NCBI GenBank assembly: GCA_018398765.1
Contig: JAHBMJ010001625.1
Span: forward strand, 1 to 17,500
DNA length: 17,500 nt
Direction of reading: 5' to 3'
From: Chromera velia
Lineage: Eukaryota > Sar > Chromeraceae
The notes under the pieces were generated by a model that was given only the letters and a program-made list of their open reading frames with translations, did no database searches and was not told the origin of the DNA. Position 1 is the stretch's first letter. Each line of letters begins with the position of its first letter. The translations under genes were made by a program, and so were the position numbers. Shown piece by piece: positions 15,132-17,500 of the stretch.

Positions 15132-17081
15132 GTGAGGAAATCATGCACACAAAATGCCTTACATGTTCTGCTGCCATTTTGAAAGCCCAAACTCCTTTCT
15201 GTCATCTGTCTGCAGCGAGCCGACTTATGGCTCTAGGTCCCAACGTCGACATGCGCATCGACCTCACGCCTGCAGCGTTGATGCCTGGTGCCCCTTCCCC
15301 TCTCCGCATGGCAGTCAGACACGACGGTCAAATCATCAACGAGGAACTTGAACAGGAGCAGGGTGATGAAGAGACTGACACGCAACCCCTCCCGGCTCCC
15401 GTGCCCTCGAGAACCAAGGGAAAGGACTCCGAAGACGAACCTATCCAAGTTGTTCAGCCATCAGGAGGGGACAGCTTCCTCCAAGCAACCATCGAGAGTA
15501 TTCTGCATTCACACAAGCAGGAAGAGAAACAAGAAGACGAGAGCTTCGTCAAGTTTGCAGCAGATCCACGTCAGTTAGTGAGTATGTCATGCAGTCAGCC
15601 AGACCAACTCTCACGTTTCAAAGTCAGGTCAGGCAAAAACCGGCCGGGCAACACACAGACATCGATCAGACCTCCCACCTGGCCCCCTAGCTCGCCAACA
15701 ACCCTTCCTCATCACTGCTCCATGCACCTCTCTGCTTCCTTCCTAGCCCCTTTCGCCCCGTTCCCCTCTGAGGAAGTCCTTCCATGCATGTGCCCCTCTC
15801 ACCGCTGACAAATCTCTCTGACCGATTTGTCTTTCTCTTCCTGCATGCGTTTAATCAGCAGGCCCGGCTGTCAGCTGGCAGCCTTTTTCTGCTAGGAATC
15901 GGACTGATGATCTCTGTTCTCCTTCATGTTGCCTTCCTGCTGTGTTCATTGACACATTTTACTTAAGAATAACATCAGCTAAATGAATATCTTGCCGGTG
16001 GTTTGTGCAGAGCAACCTCAATGCGACCTGGCTGAGGACTGGAGAGAATACTCTGAGTGCACAGCTACGTTCGTCGCTTGCCTGTCTCTTTTGTTGGATC
16101 CCTTCCTCTAGCTCTCTTTTCTTACACTCTTGAGTTCTCTCTCTCTCTATCTCTCGTGTGTGTGTGTGTGTGTCCCTCTCTCATGCATACTGCCATAAAT
16201 AAATAGCCAGCAGCTACACAGTGACTCAGAAAAAGAGGCACATAGTCAGACACACAAAAGGGCACGGAGAGTGAAGCATTGAGAGAAAGCATGATCGAAT
16301 GAATCTGCAGCTGCGGAGGAGGAACGCAGGAGCGCCGCCGCTACCCTCAGGAGAATGTGATCGGAGACGCGAAGACAGAGGCAGACGACAAAGAGGCAGA
16401 CAGGACATGCGGTCAGCTGCATCTTTGAGCTATCTGCTCCATTCCTATTGACCGACGGTTTGATCTAGTCGCATTCACAGGCAGCTCCCGGGCAAACATC
16501 TCTCCCATGCGACAGAATCACTTACAACTGAAGCTTCACCAGCCGCAAGCCGAAGGAAGTCGGTCTTTTGATTTGGGACTGGAGACAGTCGTTCGTCCTA
16601 GCTCTGTCCTCTTCCTTGCATGCCCCTAGCTCTATCGATAGCTTTACAGGCCTCCCCCCTTCCCTCCCCTCCCCTCCTATGGATCCTGCTTGCATGCAGG
16701 CCAGTGCAGCGACGAGTTTCCCTTTGCGTTTCGGAATGGACTCATGTGCTGCAACAAACCGCTGGACGATCGTAAACTGACCCTGGTCAGTCAGTGAGTG
16801 AGTGAGTCTGTGCGTGCGTCCCTGCGTCGACTTCAATTCAGGGAGACTTTCCTGCGTTGCACAGGCGGTTGTCAAAGAACAAGATGGGAAAAGTTCTCTT
16901 CATGTGCTTGGTTCTCTGTCACACTCACTGCGGGTGCTCTGACCACGTTTTCATCTTCCTTTGCATATGTACGTCCATATGTTGGGGATGGCCACAACTT
17001 CACTGTACTTCTGGTGTTTAGATACCTCTAGGCGTAGGAACGCGTGCCTGTTTGATGCGTTCGTTTGCGTTTGTCTGCACC

Positions 17082-17123
<42 letters not shown>

Positions 17124-17131
17124 GCTCTCTG

Positions 17132-17165
<34 letters not shown>

Positions 17166-17264
17166 GCTTCCCCCCCCCGCAGGAATGGAACTCTCAGAGA
17201 TGCGACGGGAACGTGAGGACCTGCAAGGACGACACGGGAGCCCCGATTTGTCGCAGCAAGGGAT
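15092..17264 (+). CDS. Secreted TSP1-repeat, cysteine-rich protein (3' incomplete)
   Basis: Exons: 15092-15131, 15216-15593 (or -15577), 16011-16068 (or from 16013), 16311-16411, 16700-16785, 17183-17264, continuing past the window. MKASLFVVSLFAHA is a good signal peptide with Ala at -3 and -1. An acidic, Gln/Glu/Pro-rich region follows. QCDLAEDWREYSECTAT and CGGGTQERRR, joined across an intron in phase 2, make a TSP1 repeat (WxxYSxC...CGGG...R) ending at DRTCG. Next comes a Cys-rich stretch (CSDEFPFAFRNGLMCC; EWNSQRCDGNVRTC; PICRSKG) that I do not recognise as a named domain. TSP1 modules act in adhesion outside the cell or on its surface; the partner is unknown. The exon 2/3 junction is ambiguous. 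Confidence 0.7.
15216..15593 (+). CDS. Gene 2 exon 2 (acidic region)
   Basis: Follows CTGTCTGCAG. Starts SRLMALGPNVDMRIDLTP, then an acidic, low-complexity region (EELEQEQGDEETDTQ). Two donors are possible: GTGAGT at 15578 (phase 0) and GTCAGC at 15594 (phase 1). Only the second joins the first AG of exon 3 in frame. Confidence 0.65.
16011..16068 (+). CDS. Gene 2 exon 3 (TSP1, first half)
   Basis: Encodes QPQCDLAEDWREYSECTA plus AC, ending before GTTCGT. DWREYSEC is the Trp/Cys strand of a TSP1 repeat. Tandem AG dinucleotides (GCAGAG at 16007-16012) make the 5' edge ambiguous by 2 nt. Confidence 0.7.
16069..16310. repeat. Gene 2 intron 3 with (CT)n(GT)n
   Basis: 242-nt intron. A CT run passes into a GT run at about 16137-16180. 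The acceptor is GAATCTGCAG. Confidence 0.75.
16311..16411 (+). CDS. Gene 2 exon 4 (TSP1, second half)
   Basis: C completes Thr, then CGGGTQERRRYPQENVIG and onward to DRTC plus G. The CGGG turn and the Arg ladder are hallmarks of TSP1. The exon overlaps no long ORF of its own and is found only by splicing. The donor is G|GTCAGC. Confidence 0.8.
16412..16699. other. Gene 2 intron 4
   Basis: 288-nt intron, C-rich near 16650-16675, ending TTGCATGCAG. Frames on both strands through it lack domains. Confidence 0.6.
16700..16785 (+). CDS. Gene 2 exon 5 (Cys-rich)
   Basis: GC completes Gly, then QCSDEFPFAFRNGLMCCNK and on to DDRKLTL. The pattern C-x4-P-F-A-x3-G-x2-CC is distinctive of small secreted Cys-rich modules, but I cannot name the family. 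The donor CTG|GTCAGTCAG runs into a GTCA/GTGA repeat. Confidence 0.7.
16786..17182. repeat. Gene 2 intron 5 with (GT)n and (CTGT)n
   Basis: 397-nt intron beginning with GTCAGTCAGTGAGTGAGT. GT repeats lie at about 17087-17122 and CTGT repeats at about 17131-17157, with a C run before the acceptor CCCGCAG at 17182. A cassette exon at about 16869 (TTGCACAG acceptor) is possible but unsupported. Confidence 0.7.
17183..17264 (+). CDS. Gene 2 exon 6 (Cys-rich; gene continues past edge)
   Basis: Phase 0: EWNSQRCDGNVRTCKDDTG, then APICRSKG plus one base before GTCAGTCAGTCAGTCA. It adds at least three Cys. Unspliced, the frame runs to a TAG at 17330-17332 without a domain, so splicing onward is more likely. 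Confidence 0.6.
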
Positions 17265-17500
17265 GTCAGTCAGTCAGTCAATGGATGGGCGGGCGGGCGG
17301 GGGATTGGAAAAACTTCCTCCTTCTTTTCTAGCGGCCTTCTGTAGCGAGGGGGATTGTGGCAAGAAGGCCGCAAAAATATTATTTAACTGCAGAGAAATA
17401 TCGGCAAACTTGGAGCTGCTTCTAGTCCTCGTGGTTTCTTCTCAAAGAAGTGCTATTGTCCTCAGAACCAAGTGTAGTGGCAAGCGAATGATACATCTTT
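17265..17500. other. Start of gene 2 intron 6 with a hairpin
   Basis: Begins with four GTCA units and a GGGC run. GCGGCCTTCT (17332-17341) and AGAAGGCCGC (17363-17372) form a perfect 10-bp stem with a 21-nt loop. No exon is identified before the window ends. Confidence 0.5.

Overview
The window is eukaryotic nuclear DNA. Short exons with frame-consistent GT...YAG introns, many microsatellites and AT-rich, palindrome-rich spacers rule out a prokaryote or organelle. The lineage cannot be fixed from the sequence alone. Intron-dense genes with (T/C)TGCAG acceptors, frequent TGCATGCA motifs and a secreted thrombospondin-type (TSP1) protein would fit an alveolate such as a chromerid or coccidian relative, but this is inference.

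The longest open frames are only pieces of genes. Joining them by splice signals and intron phase gives two plus-strand genes. Gene 1 (1554-12593) has 17 exons that join without a frame break into a 995-residue protein. Its centre (about residues 440-732) is an NAD(P)-binding Rossmann and helical core resembling NADP-dependent oxidoreductase domain-containing protein 1 (NOXRED1), a member of the pyrroline-5-carboxylate reductase / F420-type oxidoreductase superfamily. Long, apparently lineage-specific extensions lie on both sides. Gene 2 (15092 to beyond the right edge) encodes a secreted or surface protein: a signal peptide split by an 84-nt intron, an acidic low-complexity stretch, one TSP1 repeat rebuilt from two exons, then a novel-looking cysteine-rich segment. 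No functional link between the two genes is visible.

Layout: 1-1553 is non-coding, with GGTAAC/TACC-rich spacer and a small MITE-like element with terminal inverted repeats (983-1188). 1554-12593 is gene 1. Its intron 4 (2.26 kb, AT-rich) carries a degenerate repeat family and a foldback element with 73-bp arms. 12594-15091 is an AT-rich intergenic region with strong palindromes and a 27-nt sequence shared, inverted, with intron 4 of gene 1. 15092-17500 is gene 2, running off the edge.

The splice donors are unusual: about half read GTC (mostly GTCAG) and none is GTAAGT. Several donors run straight into GTCA tetranucleotide repeats. I see no rRNA, tRNA, CRISPR or prokaryotic operon structure.
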